Shown here: positions 1-5,498 of the stretch, in pieces
Numbering within the stretch: position 1 is the first letter of the stretch
Layout of the letters: every line of letters starts with the position of its first letter
NCBI GenBank assembly: GCA_030620455.1
Contig: JAUXEQ010000092.1
Span: 1-6,298, forward strand
Origin: a bacterium
GTDB lineage: Bacteria; UBP14; UBA6098; B30-G16
Direction of reading: 5' to 3'
Length of the DNA stretch: 6,298 bases
The notes under the pieces: generated by a model
The model's input: only the letters and a program-made list of their open reading frames with translations
The model's database searches: none
What the model was told of the DNA's origin: nothing
Made by a program: the position numbers and the translations under genes

Positions 1-357
1 CAGATCACACTTGCTTACAACCCTATGAACCAAATCCTCATTTATTGCTGCAAAAGGACATGCTAAAGCACAGCTTCCACATCCTATACAACGGAATTTA
101 TATCTAACGACCACTCCGCTTTCTAATTTCTCAATGGCATCTCTTGTACAAGCTTCTAAACACACCGGTTCATCGCACTGCCGGCAATGATACGGGAAAG
201 AAACAGTCAACGACGCTTGTGCATGAACTAAATTCTGTTGCCCATTGTGAGAGAAAAAACAAGCAGTCTCACAACTTCGGCATCCCATGCATCGGTCTAT
301 ATCGAGAACAATGCGTTTCTCTTGTTGTTGCACACTATTTTCAAGCTGTTCGGGCAT
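1..357 (-). CDS. DmsB/HycB-type 4Fe-4S ferredoxin subunit (3' end beyond window)
   Basis: The first 119 residues of a polyferredoxin are visible; the frame is open to the left edge. Cysteine groups seen are C23-x2-C26-x2-C29-x3-C33, then C58-x2-C61-x4-C66-x3-C70, then C90-x2-C93-x2-C96-x3-C100, and C117 in a KCDL context that should begin the fourth group. This spacing, especially the CxxCxxxxCxxxC second group, is typical of the four-cluster electron-transfer subunits of DMSO reductase, formate dehydrogenase and formate hydrogenlyase (DmsB, FdhB, HycB families). It probably passes electrons to or from the molybdopterin-like protein encoded just upstream. ATG at 357 is chosen because it is the first ATG after the upstream stop; a GGAG overlaps that stop, 12 nt away, which is a long spacing. 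There is no signal peptide, so it is probably cytoplasmic. The physiological partner and substrate cannot be told from the sequence. Confidence 0.9.
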   Translation of the reverse strand, partial: MPEQLENSVQQQEKRIVLDIDRCMGCRSCETACFFSHNGQQNLVHAQASLTVSFPYHCRQCDEPVCLEACTRDAIEKLESGVVVRYKFRCIGCGSCALACPFAAINEDLVHRVVSKCDL

Positions 358-369
358 ATTCTTCGCCAA

Positions 370-373
370 CTCC
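370..373 (-). promoter_or_regulatory. Shine-Dalgarno (GGAG) of the ferredoxin gene, overlapping upstream stop
   Basis: On the minus strand GGAG shares its first G with the TAG stop of the molybdopterin-like gene and lies 12 nt before ATG 357. The overlap suggests translational coupling of the two subunits. The long spacing makes this a modest ribosome binding site. A TTG at 369 follows it directly and is too close to be the start. Confidence 0.5.
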
Positions 374-2013
374 TACACTTTTTTAATTTTTGCTGTTGTA
401 GGTATAAATCCCAAATCATCGTCCCAACCAAGCAACTGTCTCCCCTGAGGTAAAAATGCTGGAACGAGTATAACATCAGGGAATTGATCCTCCTCGATTA
501 ACGCTGCAAATTCAGCCTTACCTATTGGCGTCTCAACCATAACAGAATCACCGTTCATAACATTAATTTTTTCTGCCAATTCTGGTCCAATTAACACTGA
601 ATAATCGCTTGACAAAGTATTTTTAATAACCCACGAGATTTTCCTTGTAATACTGCCATCACCATGATGATGTGGGTAATGAAAACCTATCGCATATAAT
701 TCTCCAGCATTAAATTCTCTTTTAGCTGGAGATTCTGTAACGAATGAAAAGGATTTCAAACTAGTTCTTAACTCAGAATCTGTTATCACTGAACTTTTGC
801 CATAACTGGAAAGAATATCAGATAAAATCGCTTTTTCGCAAGGATAATCCGGGACTGGGTACGAATCGTCGAGCTTGATAAGCTTCTCTTCGAGACTTAG
901 GATTGTTCCTGTGGATTCGAAAAGATGTTTAGTTGGTATTACTACATCTGAAATTTGTGTAATTGCGGTAGGCAATGTTGCTGTAACTACTTTAAAAGGA
1001 ATTCTCGAAATAGATTCCGCAATTCTTGGAAAAGTCTCAATTGGATCGCAGCCAAAACAAATGAGATTCTCTATTTTATCGTTTCTTATCGCTTTTAATA
1101 TTCCATTCAAATCGCCAAACCCATTTACATCTAAAATTCTGCTTATACCTCTCCCGTTTGAACTTGTGCTAAGAGCTGCGAACATAGCATCGGTAGAAAC
1201 AGCTAATTTTTTTGCCCAAAAACCTATTCGATCAGGATTGTGAAAATGTCCTGCTCCAGGAGAATACAATATCGCCACTTTTTCATAATCCTTCAAGCTA
1301 TTCAATAGTTTTTCAAAAGTGCTTTTATCGATAGATAATCCTTCTAACGAATACTTATCACCGATTGCAGCTTTTGCCAGTGCTTCAACTAAATCCGCAA
1401 CCTTACCCGGTTTCGATCTAAGATTTAGCCAAGCGAACCTTGAAGTCCTCGATCGGCAATTATCTATTGTGGATAGGAAGTTCTTTCTGTCAGCAAAACG
1501 AGCATCATGAATTGGTCTGGCAATCGTAGGATTTAAAGAAAAAATATCGCCAATAGAAAGTATGAGTTGCATCTTAGATAGTTGCTCGAAGTCAAAATTA
1601 TTTAAAAAACTGGATGTGACAATATCTTCAAAATTAATAGAAGCAAGCCATTTAACCCCGGATGTTTTGGCAACTTTAACTGCTAAATACGCTATCTCCA
1701 ATGTTAAACTGCCGGAAAGTAATATCGCAATTTTATCTGGGTCAGAAGACTTGAATGCATTTAATATTCTATCCAATGCTTTAGAGGATTTGACTATTTC
1801 TTTATTCAAGAATGAGTAAGCGAGTCTTTTCTTGTGCTGAGCTAATTCAATGCAGTAATTCCCTCTGGGACAAGCTCTTCTGCCTGTTGTTGCGTAATCT
1901 ACTTTAAGTGCTGATTCCGATTCAAAATGAACTGAATTGAAAGGTGGTGTTGAAGAAAAGATTAAATTGTCTTGCATAGAACAGAAATGACAGGTAACAG
2001 TATGCTTGCCCAT
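373..2013 (-). CDS. Compact molybdopterin-oxidoreductase-like subunit (NuoG/FdhA-type fold)
   Basis: This 546-residue protein follows the domain order of the DMSO-reductase/NuoG superfamily. The N-terminal Fe-S motif region (about 6-65) reads C8-x2-C11-x3-D15 followed by C48PRG, so the usual third cysteine is Asp. Rossmann-like segments follow (about 75-215 and 240-380); a NuoG-like segment at 354-378 carries ISDVVIP and FESTGT. A C-terminal pterin-dinucleotide domain begins with HHHGDGS (448-454) and ends in a beta-barrel-like segment (about 470-540). No Cys lies between C54 and C186, where catalytic Cys or Sec would be expected, so it may be an electron-transfer or cofactor-bearing subunit rather than an enzyme core. 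At 546 aa it is shorter than most formate dehydrogenases (about 700-1000). ATG 2013 is preferred over TTG 2028, because that TTG overlaps the ribosome binding site. It is first in an operon with the ferredoxin. No Tat signal is seen. The substrate is unknown. Confidence 0.85.
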   Translation of the reverse strand: MGKHTVTCHFCSMQDNLIFSSTPPFNSVHFESESALKVDYATTGRRACPRGNYCIELAQHKKRLAYSFLNKEIVKSSKALDRILNAFKSSDPDKIAILLSGSLTLEIAYLAVKVAKTSGVKWLASINFEDIVTSSFLNNFDFEQLSKMQLILSIGDIFSLNPTIARPIHDARFADRKNFLSTIDNCRSRTSRFAWLNLRSKPGKVADLVEALAKAAIGDKYSLEGLSIDKSTFEKLLNSLKDYEKVAILYSPGAGHFHNPDRIGFWAKKLAVSTDAMFAALSTSSNGRGISRILDVNGFGDLNGILKAIRNDKIENLICFGCDPIETFPRIAESISRIPFKVVTATLPTAITQISDVVIPTKHLFESTGTILSLEEKLIKLDDSYPVPDYPCEKAILSDILSSYGKSSVITDSELRTSLKSFSFVTESPAKREFNAGELYAIGFHYPHHHGDGSITRKISWVIKNTLSSDYSVLIGPELAEKINVMNGDSVMVETPIGKAEFAALIEEDQFPDVILVPAFLPQGRQLLGWDDDLGFIPTTAKIKKV

Positions 2014-2016
2014 ATG

Positions 2017-2026
2017 TCCTCTCTCC
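2017..2026 (-). promoter_or_regulatory. Shine-Dalgarno (GGAGAGGA) fixing start at 2013
   Basis: The purine-rich GGAGAGGA ends 3 nt before ATG 2013, and its GGAG core is 7 nt from it. The alternative TTG at 2028 shares its final G with this element, so it cannot be served by it. An in-frame TAG at 2034-2032 excludes any longer form. Confidence 0.75.
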
Positions 2027-2060
2027 AAATACTAAGAACATGTTAATTTTTTCACTTGGC

Positions 2061-2088
2061 AATATAAATGGGATAAATTTATTGTCAA
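2061..2088 (-). promoter_or_regulatory. sigma70-type promoter of the redox operon
   Basis: On the minus strand a perfect -35 TTGACA (2088-2083) is separated by 16 bp from a -10 TATATT (2066-2061). The predicted transcription start is near 2054, which gives a leader of about 40 nt before ATG 2013. This is the best consensus promoter in the window. It assumes the host uses a typical housekeeping sigma factor; some FCB lineages such as Bacteroidetes use different consensus sequences. Confidence 0.65.
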
Positions 2089-2110
2089 TAAATTATTAGT
2101 TATTATCGAT

Positions 2111-2140
2111 TTGTTTTTATGAGTATTATTTTGGTATGCT
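2111..2140 (+). promoter_or_regulatory. Possible distal extended -10 promoter of the disulfide oxidoreductase gene
   Basis: TTGTTT (2111-2116) lies 18 bp before TATGCT (2135-2140), and a TG one base before the -10 makes it an extended -10 element. Transcription would start near 2147, giving a leader of about 86 nt that begins at the inverted repeat 2146-2169. It is back to back with the redox-operon promoter. The match is only moderate, so this is a candidate. Confidence 0.35.
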
Positions 2141-2145
2141 ACATC

Positions 2146-2169
2146 ATTAGCTCAACCTTCATAGCTAAT
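2146..2169. repeat. Inverted repeat ATTAGCT-N10-AGCTAAT
   Basis: Two perfect 7-bp arms, ATTAGCT (2146-2152) and AGCTAAT (2163-2169), are separated by 10 bp in the divergent control region. The centre-to-centre spacing of 17 bp is compatible with a dimeric regulator binding site. Alternatively it is a 5' hairpin in the leader made from the distal promoter. There is no U-tract on either strand to make it a terminator. Confidence 0.4.
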
Positions 2170-2186
2170 AAAAAAATCAATTGTTT

Positions 2187-2215
2187 TTGAAAAATTTCGC
2201 ATAATAATTTATAAT
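2187..2215 (+). promoter_or_regulatory. Proximal sigma70-type promoter of the disulfide oxidoreductase gene
   Basis: TTGAAA (2187-2192), a 17-bp spacer and TATAAT (2210-2215) form a near-consensus promoter. Transcription would begin near 2222, only about 11 nt before ATG 2233, so the ribosome binding site would sit at the very 5' end of the mRNA. The -10 box lies inside a perfect 12-bp palindrome, TTATAATTATAA (2209-2220), which could be an operator. In such AT-rich DNA it could equally be chance. Confidence 0.5.
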
Positions 2216-2222
2216 TATAAAC

Positions 2223-2228
2223 AGGAGG
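2223..2228 (+). promoter_or_regulatory. Strong Shine-Dalgarno AGGAGG
   Basis: A perfect AGGAGG lies 4 nt before ATG 2233. It fixes the start of the disulfide oxidoreductase and is the strongest ribosome binding site in the window, although the spacing is slightly short. Confidence 0.8.
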
Positions 2229-2232
2229 ATAT

Positions 2233-2898
2233 ATGGCAATTCTCAGTGAAAACGATCGAAAGGTAATTAATAATAGACTCGAACAAATGCTTAAACCTGT
2301 GAGGATAATCTTTTTTAATCAAGTTCTTGCTGATTGCCAATACTGTCAGCTCACAAAAGATCTTCTTATTGAAGTTGCAAGTCTATCCGATAATATAAGT
2401 TTCCAAGAATACAACTTTGCAATCGATAAAGATAAAGCCGAATTATACAGAATAGATAAAATTCCGGGAACGGTTTTATGTGGCGTCAATGAACAAGACG
2501 AAGCAATAGATTATGGAATTAAATTATTCGGAATTCCGTCTGGTTATGAGTTTGCATCTCTTCTTGAAGGTATAATGATGATTTCCTGTGGAGAATCTGG
2601 GTTAGTTCCAAAGCTAAAAGAAAAACTTAAAAATTTTAAGGGAAAAGTATACATACAGGTTTTTATAACTCCCACATGCCCATATTGTCCTGGAGCAGTT
2701 ATTACTGCATACAAGATAGCATTGGAATCAGAGTTTATCACAGCTGCTATGGTTGAAGCCACGGAATTCCCAGAATTATCTCGAAAGTATAATGTACGCG
2801 CTGTTCCCAGGATAGTTGTAAATGATACCACTCACTTTGAAGGTGCATTGCCTGATGAAGTTTTCGTAACTAATATCCTAAAATTGGCAGGAGTATAA
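2233..2898 (+). CDS. Protein disulfide oxidoreductase, tandem glutaredoxin/thioredoxin-like (PDO)
   Basis: This 221-residue protein has two thioredoxin folds, each with a CXXC site: C35-Q-Y-C38 in the N-terminal unit and C149-P-Y-C152 in the C-terminal unit. Each has the expected cis-proline, at I77-P78 and V191-P192. The GIPSGYEF segment (100-107) at the end of the first unit is characteristic of the family. Length, motif pair and order match the archaeal/thermophile PDO (glutaredoxin-like, for example the Pyrococcus furiosus enzyme with CQYC and CPYC). Known family members oxidise, reduce or isomerise protein disulfides in the cytoplasm, often using electrons from a thioredoxin reductase. 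No signal peptide is visible. Extra cysteines are C83 and C119. It is transcribed alone, divergently from the Fe-S/molybdopterin operon, and a shared role in redox balance is only inference. No thioredoxin reductase gene is in view. Confidence 0.93.
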   Translation: MAILSENDRKVINNRLEQMLKPVRIIFFNQVLADCQYCQLTKDLLIEVASLSDNISFQEYNFAIDKDKAELYRIDKIPGTVLCGVNEQDEAIDYGIKLFGIPSGYEFASLLEGIMMISCGESGLVPKLKEKLKNFKGKVYIQVFITPTCPYCPGAVITAYKIALESEFITAAMVEATEFPELSRKYNVRAVPRIVVNDTTHFEGALPDEVFVTNILKLAGV

Positions 2899-2961
2899 AT
2901 AGGAATAATCTATATTCTTAAAAATTCCACCATTCATATACATTATTTAAAAACCTATATT

Positions 2962-4083
2962 TTATAAACTGGCTTTTGACAACCACAAGGCTGGGTTTTC
3001 TCGATGTTTGCCTTTTCGGATCTCAAAATGCAATTTTGGGCTTTCACCCAGCCAATCTGTTCCAGCAATCTCTCCCAATACAGTTCCCGGATCAACCAAT
3101 TGGCCTTTTATAACATATACATCACCTAAGTTACCATAAACAGTATAAAATCCACCATCATGTTGCACAATAACGACATACTGAAAACCAGTTAACCAAG
3201 TAACATGAGCGATACTCCCCTCTGCAATTGCTTTTACTTTCTCTCCTCTAAACGCAGCAAAATCCACACCAGAATTGTTATATATAGTTCCGAACTTTCT
3301 ATCCTTATATGTACCGAAAGACCTTTCAATCTTGCACCTTCCGGAGAGTGGACACGGCAATTTCCCTTTGAGTTTTATAAATTTCCCACCGTATATCGCC
3401 TGTTCTTTTAATAATTTTTCAAGTTGAGCTTGCGATTTTTCGAGTTCCCTAAGAAGCTTTTTATAATTGCTTTTCTTTTCTCTTATACTTTTGAGCTTTT
3501 TATTTTGAGTTCTCTTTGAGCTTTCAAATGCAATTATGACTTCTTCCATCTCATTAATAGTATTGTGAAGAGAATCTTCTGCATTTTCCAATCGCTCTTT
3601 AGTGTTCTTTAAGCCGATAATTAAATTTTGTATTCTTTGAATTCGTATATTCCTTGAAATAGCAACTACTTTAAGATATACAATATTCTCTGATATCTGA
3701 GCTATTGTAGAATCGCCAAGCAATAGCTCAAATTCGCTAATATCGGGTATCATATACATACACTTAAGAGTTTCAAGTAATCTTGCACCATGAATATCCC
3801 ATTCCTTATTTTTCTCATCTAAAGAATCATTAAGAACAACAATTTGGGTTTCAAGATTTTGAGCCTTGTCCTTAAGTGCAGATATTAGTTTATTTGAAAG
3901 CGAAATTTCCTTATCCATTGCATCGATCTTTTCAGCTACTGAACCCTCCACTACACTTAAATCAGACAATTTGCCTCGAACAGAATTGAGTTCAGTTTTA
4001 ATGCGTTGAATTTCATCAGCTTGCGCACTGAAAATGAAAACCAAGGTAAACATCGCAATTATTTTAAGTAAAATCCTCATCAT
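2962..4083 (-). CDS. EnvC-like coiled-coil protein with degenerate LytM/M23 domain
   Basis: This 373-residue envelope protein has a Sec signal peptide (basic start, hydrophobic core to about 20, cleavage likely after AQA at 22). Long coiled-coil segments follow at about 23-105 and 140-232, then a C-terminal LytM/M23 domain (about 250-370). The layout and length match the murein hydrolase activator EnvC. Of the M23 zinc and catalytic residues, D274 and H352 remain. The first His of HxxxD is N270, the His of the YxHL motif is N318, and the first His of HxH is K350. It is therefore probably not a peptidase, but an activator of N-acetylmuramyl amidases in septal peptidoglycan splitting, as EnvC is; this is inference. 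It is last in the rsmD-sir2 cluster, 19 bp after sir2, with only a weak ribosome binding site. ATG at 4080 is an equally possible start. No ftsE/ftsX is in view. Confidence 0.88.
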   Translation of the reverse strand: MMRILLKIIAMFTLVFIFSAQADEIQRIKTELNSVRGKLSDLSVVEGSVAEKIDAMDKEISLSNKLISALKDKAQNLETQIVVLNDSLDEKNKEWDIHGARLLETLKCMYMIPDISEFELLLGDSTIAQISENIVYLKVVAISRNIRIQRIQNLIIGLKNTKERLENAEDSLHNTINEMEEVIIAFESSKRTQNKKLKSIREKKSNYKKLLRELEKSQAQLEKLLKEQAIYGGKFIKLKGKLPCPLSGRCKIERSFGTYKDRKFGTIYNNSGVDFAAFRGEKVKAIAEGSIAHVTWLTGFQYVVIVQHDGGFYTVYGNLGDVYVIKGQLVDPGTVLGEIAGTDWLGESPKLHFEIRKGKHRENPALWLSKASL

Positions 4084-4102
4084 AGATGCTTTAATTAAAT
4101 GA

Positions 4103-4843
4103 TTAACCCATCTGTTTTCTTAGAAGCTTTAAAATCTCTGGTAATACAATTCCAGCCTTTTCTAATATCGACACATCAGCAATTTGAGTTAGTGGAGTCT
4201 CAGCCAAATTCACTTCGATCACTTCTCCACTCGAGCTTTTAACGATATAAGGTAACTCAGCAACAGGATAAACAATAGCAGATGTACCGATAACAATAAT
4301 TGTATCAGCTCTCGAAGCAAAATCAAAGGAAAGTTCAAGTTCCTTTTTTGGTAATTGTTCTCCAAACCAGACCACATCGGGTCTTAGTTTTGCACCGCAT
4401 TTAGGGCATTTAGGCGTTAAGTCGTAGCATTCATTGCTTGCCCTTGCAAACGAGCAATTAATACAAAACTCCCTAAAAATATTCCCATGTATCTCTGAAA
4501 GGTTTTTACTTCCAGCTCTGCGGTGAAGATTATCGATATTTTGTGTAACAAGAAGAAAATCATCGAAAAAACTTTCTAGTTCAGCGATAGCAATATGTCC
4601 CAGATTAGGTTTAGCATCTAACATTCCTTTACGTCTGTCGCTATACCATCGCCAAACTAAATCAGAATCTCTATAAAAAGCTGCTGGAGTGGCAATATCT
4701 TCAACTTTGAATTTTTCCCAGAGACCTTCGCTGCCTCGAAAAGTAGATATTCCGCTCTCTGCTGAAATACCTGCTCCAGTGAGAACCATAACTGATTCAG
4801 AGTTTCTCAAAATTTCAACGATTGAATTTATTTTATAATCCAT
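4103..4843 (-). CDS. cobB: NAD-dependent protein deacylase, Sir2 family (class III/CobB-like)
   Basis: A complete sirtuin of 246 residues. It has GAGIS (23-27) and GISTFRG (31-37) of the NAD pocket, QNIDNLH (101-107), the catalytic His H119 in EIHGN, and zinc cysteines C127-x2-C130 and C146-x2-C149. PDVVWFGE (155-162) and GTS (186-188) follow. Y67-x2-R70 (WYSDRR) is the acyl-carboxylate-binding pair of SIRT5/CobB class III enzymes, which suggests desuccinylase or demalonylase activity as well as deacetylation. It removes acyl groups from lysine using NAD, giving O-acyl-ADP-ribose and nicotinamide in the cytoplasm. ATG 4843 is preferred over TTG 4861 because an AGGT ribosome binding site lies 6 nt before it. 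The gene starts 8 bp after the rsmD stop, so the two are probably cotranscribed. Targets are unknown. Confidence 0.93.
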   Translation of the reverse strand: MDYKINSIVEILRNSESVMVLTGAGISAESGISTFRGSEGLWEKFKVEDIATPAAFYRDSDLVWRWYSDRRKGMLDAKPNLGHIAIAELESFFDDFLLVTQNIDNLHRRAGSKNLSEIHGNIFREFCINCSFARASNECYDLTPKCPKCGAKLRPDVVWFGEQLPKKELELSFDFASRADTIIVIGTSAIVYPVAELPYIVKSSSGEVIEVNLAETPLTQIADVSILEKAGIVLPEILKLLRKQMG

Positions 4844-4849
4844 AATGTT

Positions 4850-4853
4850 ACCT
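4850..4853 (-). promoter_or_regulatory. Shine-Dalgarno (AGGT) deciding the sirtuin start
   Basis: AGGT on the minus strand overlaps the rsmD TAG stop and is spaced 6 nt from ATG 4843. The upstream in-frame TTG 4861 lies inside rsmD and has no such element, so the shorter 246-aa form is more likely. Confidence 0.55.
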
Positions 4854-5394
4854 AATACCAAAATATTAACGCATTATCTCCCACTTTTTGTATTCTTTTA
4901 GGTGATATTTCAAACTTGTCTGGCAACTGTCTCTTTGGATACTGAAGAATAACAATCTTCCCAGAGGGATAATTCGCTGCAAAATCCTCAAAACTCGTTA
5001 GCACTTTTGGAAGCATTGCTTCAATAAAAGGCGGTGAACCAAAGATTATCTCCTCCTCACAAGGCTGATGCCAGGAAAGCCATATTAATGCATCTATGCA
5101 ATTTACACTATATTGATACTTATCGAGTTTAACAGAATTAACGTTCTTCTCTATTATTCTGCACACAGATTTATCAATCTCAACAAAAGTAACAGGATAT
5201 GCACCTCGAGAAAGTGCTTCGATTCCCACAATTCCCGACCCGGAAAAAAGATCAACAAACGGTAAACCTTCGATATCGCCAAGAATATCGAACAAAGACC
5301 TTCGCATTTTTGCTGGAGTTGGCCTTACTTTTCGAGGTACTTTCGTTATAAATCTTCCTTTAGCAGTACCTCCGAATATTTGCATTCTACTCAT
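4852..5394 (-). CDS. rsmD: 16S rRNA (guanine(966)-N2)-methyltransferase RsmD
   Basis: This 180-residue protein has the compact RsmD architecture. It starts with QIFGGTAKGR (5-14), then the family signature VRPTPAKMRRSLFDIL (23-38), the SAM-binding motif I DLFSGSGIVGIEA (48-60), the acidic end of strand 2 VEID (71-74) and motif IV SPPF (120-123). Typical RsmD enzymes have DPPY or DPPF at motif IV; Ser here is unusual for the family but occurs in other amino-methyltransferases. RsmD transfers a methyl group from SAM to N2 of G966 in 16S rRNA in the assembled 30S subunit. ATG 5394 is used; ATG 5385 would align better with the usual family N-terminus, and neither has a strong ribosome binding site. 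It is first in the cluster with the sirtuin and the EnvC-like gene, an atypical grouping. Confidence 0.9.
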   Translation of the reverse strand: MSRMQIFGGTAKGRFITKVPRKVRPTPAKMRRSLFDILGDIEGLPFVDLFSGSGIVGIEALSRGAYPVTFVEIDKSVCRIIEKNVNSVKLDKYQYSVNCIDALIWLSWHQPCEEEIIFGSPPFIEAMLPKVLTSFEDFAANYPSGKIVILQYPKRQLPDKFEISPKRIQKVGDNALIFWY

Positions 5395-5409
5395 ATGAAC
5401 TTGTTAAAC

Positions 5410-5439
5410 AATATATTTTCAAGTTAAAAAAGTTATTAA
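5410..5439 (-). promoter_or_regulatory. Possible weak promoter for the rsmD cluster
   Basis: On the minus strand TTAATA (5439-5434), an 18-bp spacer and TATATT (5415-5410) resemble a sigma70 promoter just upstream of ATG 5394. The surrounding DNA is very AT-rich, so a match of this quality is expected by chance. It is listed because the upstream terminator implies that a promoter must lie between 5395 and about 5499. Confidence 0.25.
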
Positions 5440-5449
5440 TGCTTAACAT

Positions 5450-5496
5450 TTAATAAATAGAAGTTAAAATATTACTATAAAAATTAATAAATAGAA
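5450..5496 (+). repeat. AT-rich direct repeat, 13-bp units 34 bp apart
   Basis: TTAATAAATAGAA occurs at 5450-5462 and again at 5484-5496, with similar flanks (TTAAAATA against TAAAAATA) after each copy. The repeats lie between the terminator of the secreted-protein gene and rsmD. They may be regulatory or simply low-complexity AT-rich sequence. Confidence 0.4.
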
Positions 5497-5498
5497 TT

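Noticed and set aside
144..453. Plus-strand open frames of 71-80 codons at the left end
   Set aside because: They lie antisense to the ferredoxin and the end of the molybdopterin-like gene, show no known motif and have no ribosome binding site of note.
875..1819. Plus-strand open frames inside the molybdopterin-like gene
   Set aside because: They are antisense to a gene with clear family motifs along its length, and their translations show no domain features.
2014..2028. TTG start at 2028 giving a 551-aa molybdopterin-like protein
   Set aside because: The TTG overlaps the GGAGAGGA ribosome binding site of ATG 2013, so the 546-aa form is better supported.
2147..2168. Possible CIRCE (HrcA) element, because TTAGC...GCTAA arms occur upstream of PDO
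   Set aside because: The CIRCE consensus is TTAGCACTC-N9-GAGTGCTAA. Only the outer five bases match and the total length is too short.
2899..2961. Bidirectional terminator between the convergent PDO and EnvC-like genes
   Set aside because: Only weak pairings were found (GGAAT 2902-2906 with ATTCC 2924-2928, and ATAGG with CCTAT across about 50 nt). None has a solid stem with a U-tract.
4844..4861. TTG start at 4861 giving a 252-aa sirtuin overlapping rsmD
   Set aside because: ATG 4843 has an AGGT at good spacing, and the sirtuin fold needs none of the six extra residues.
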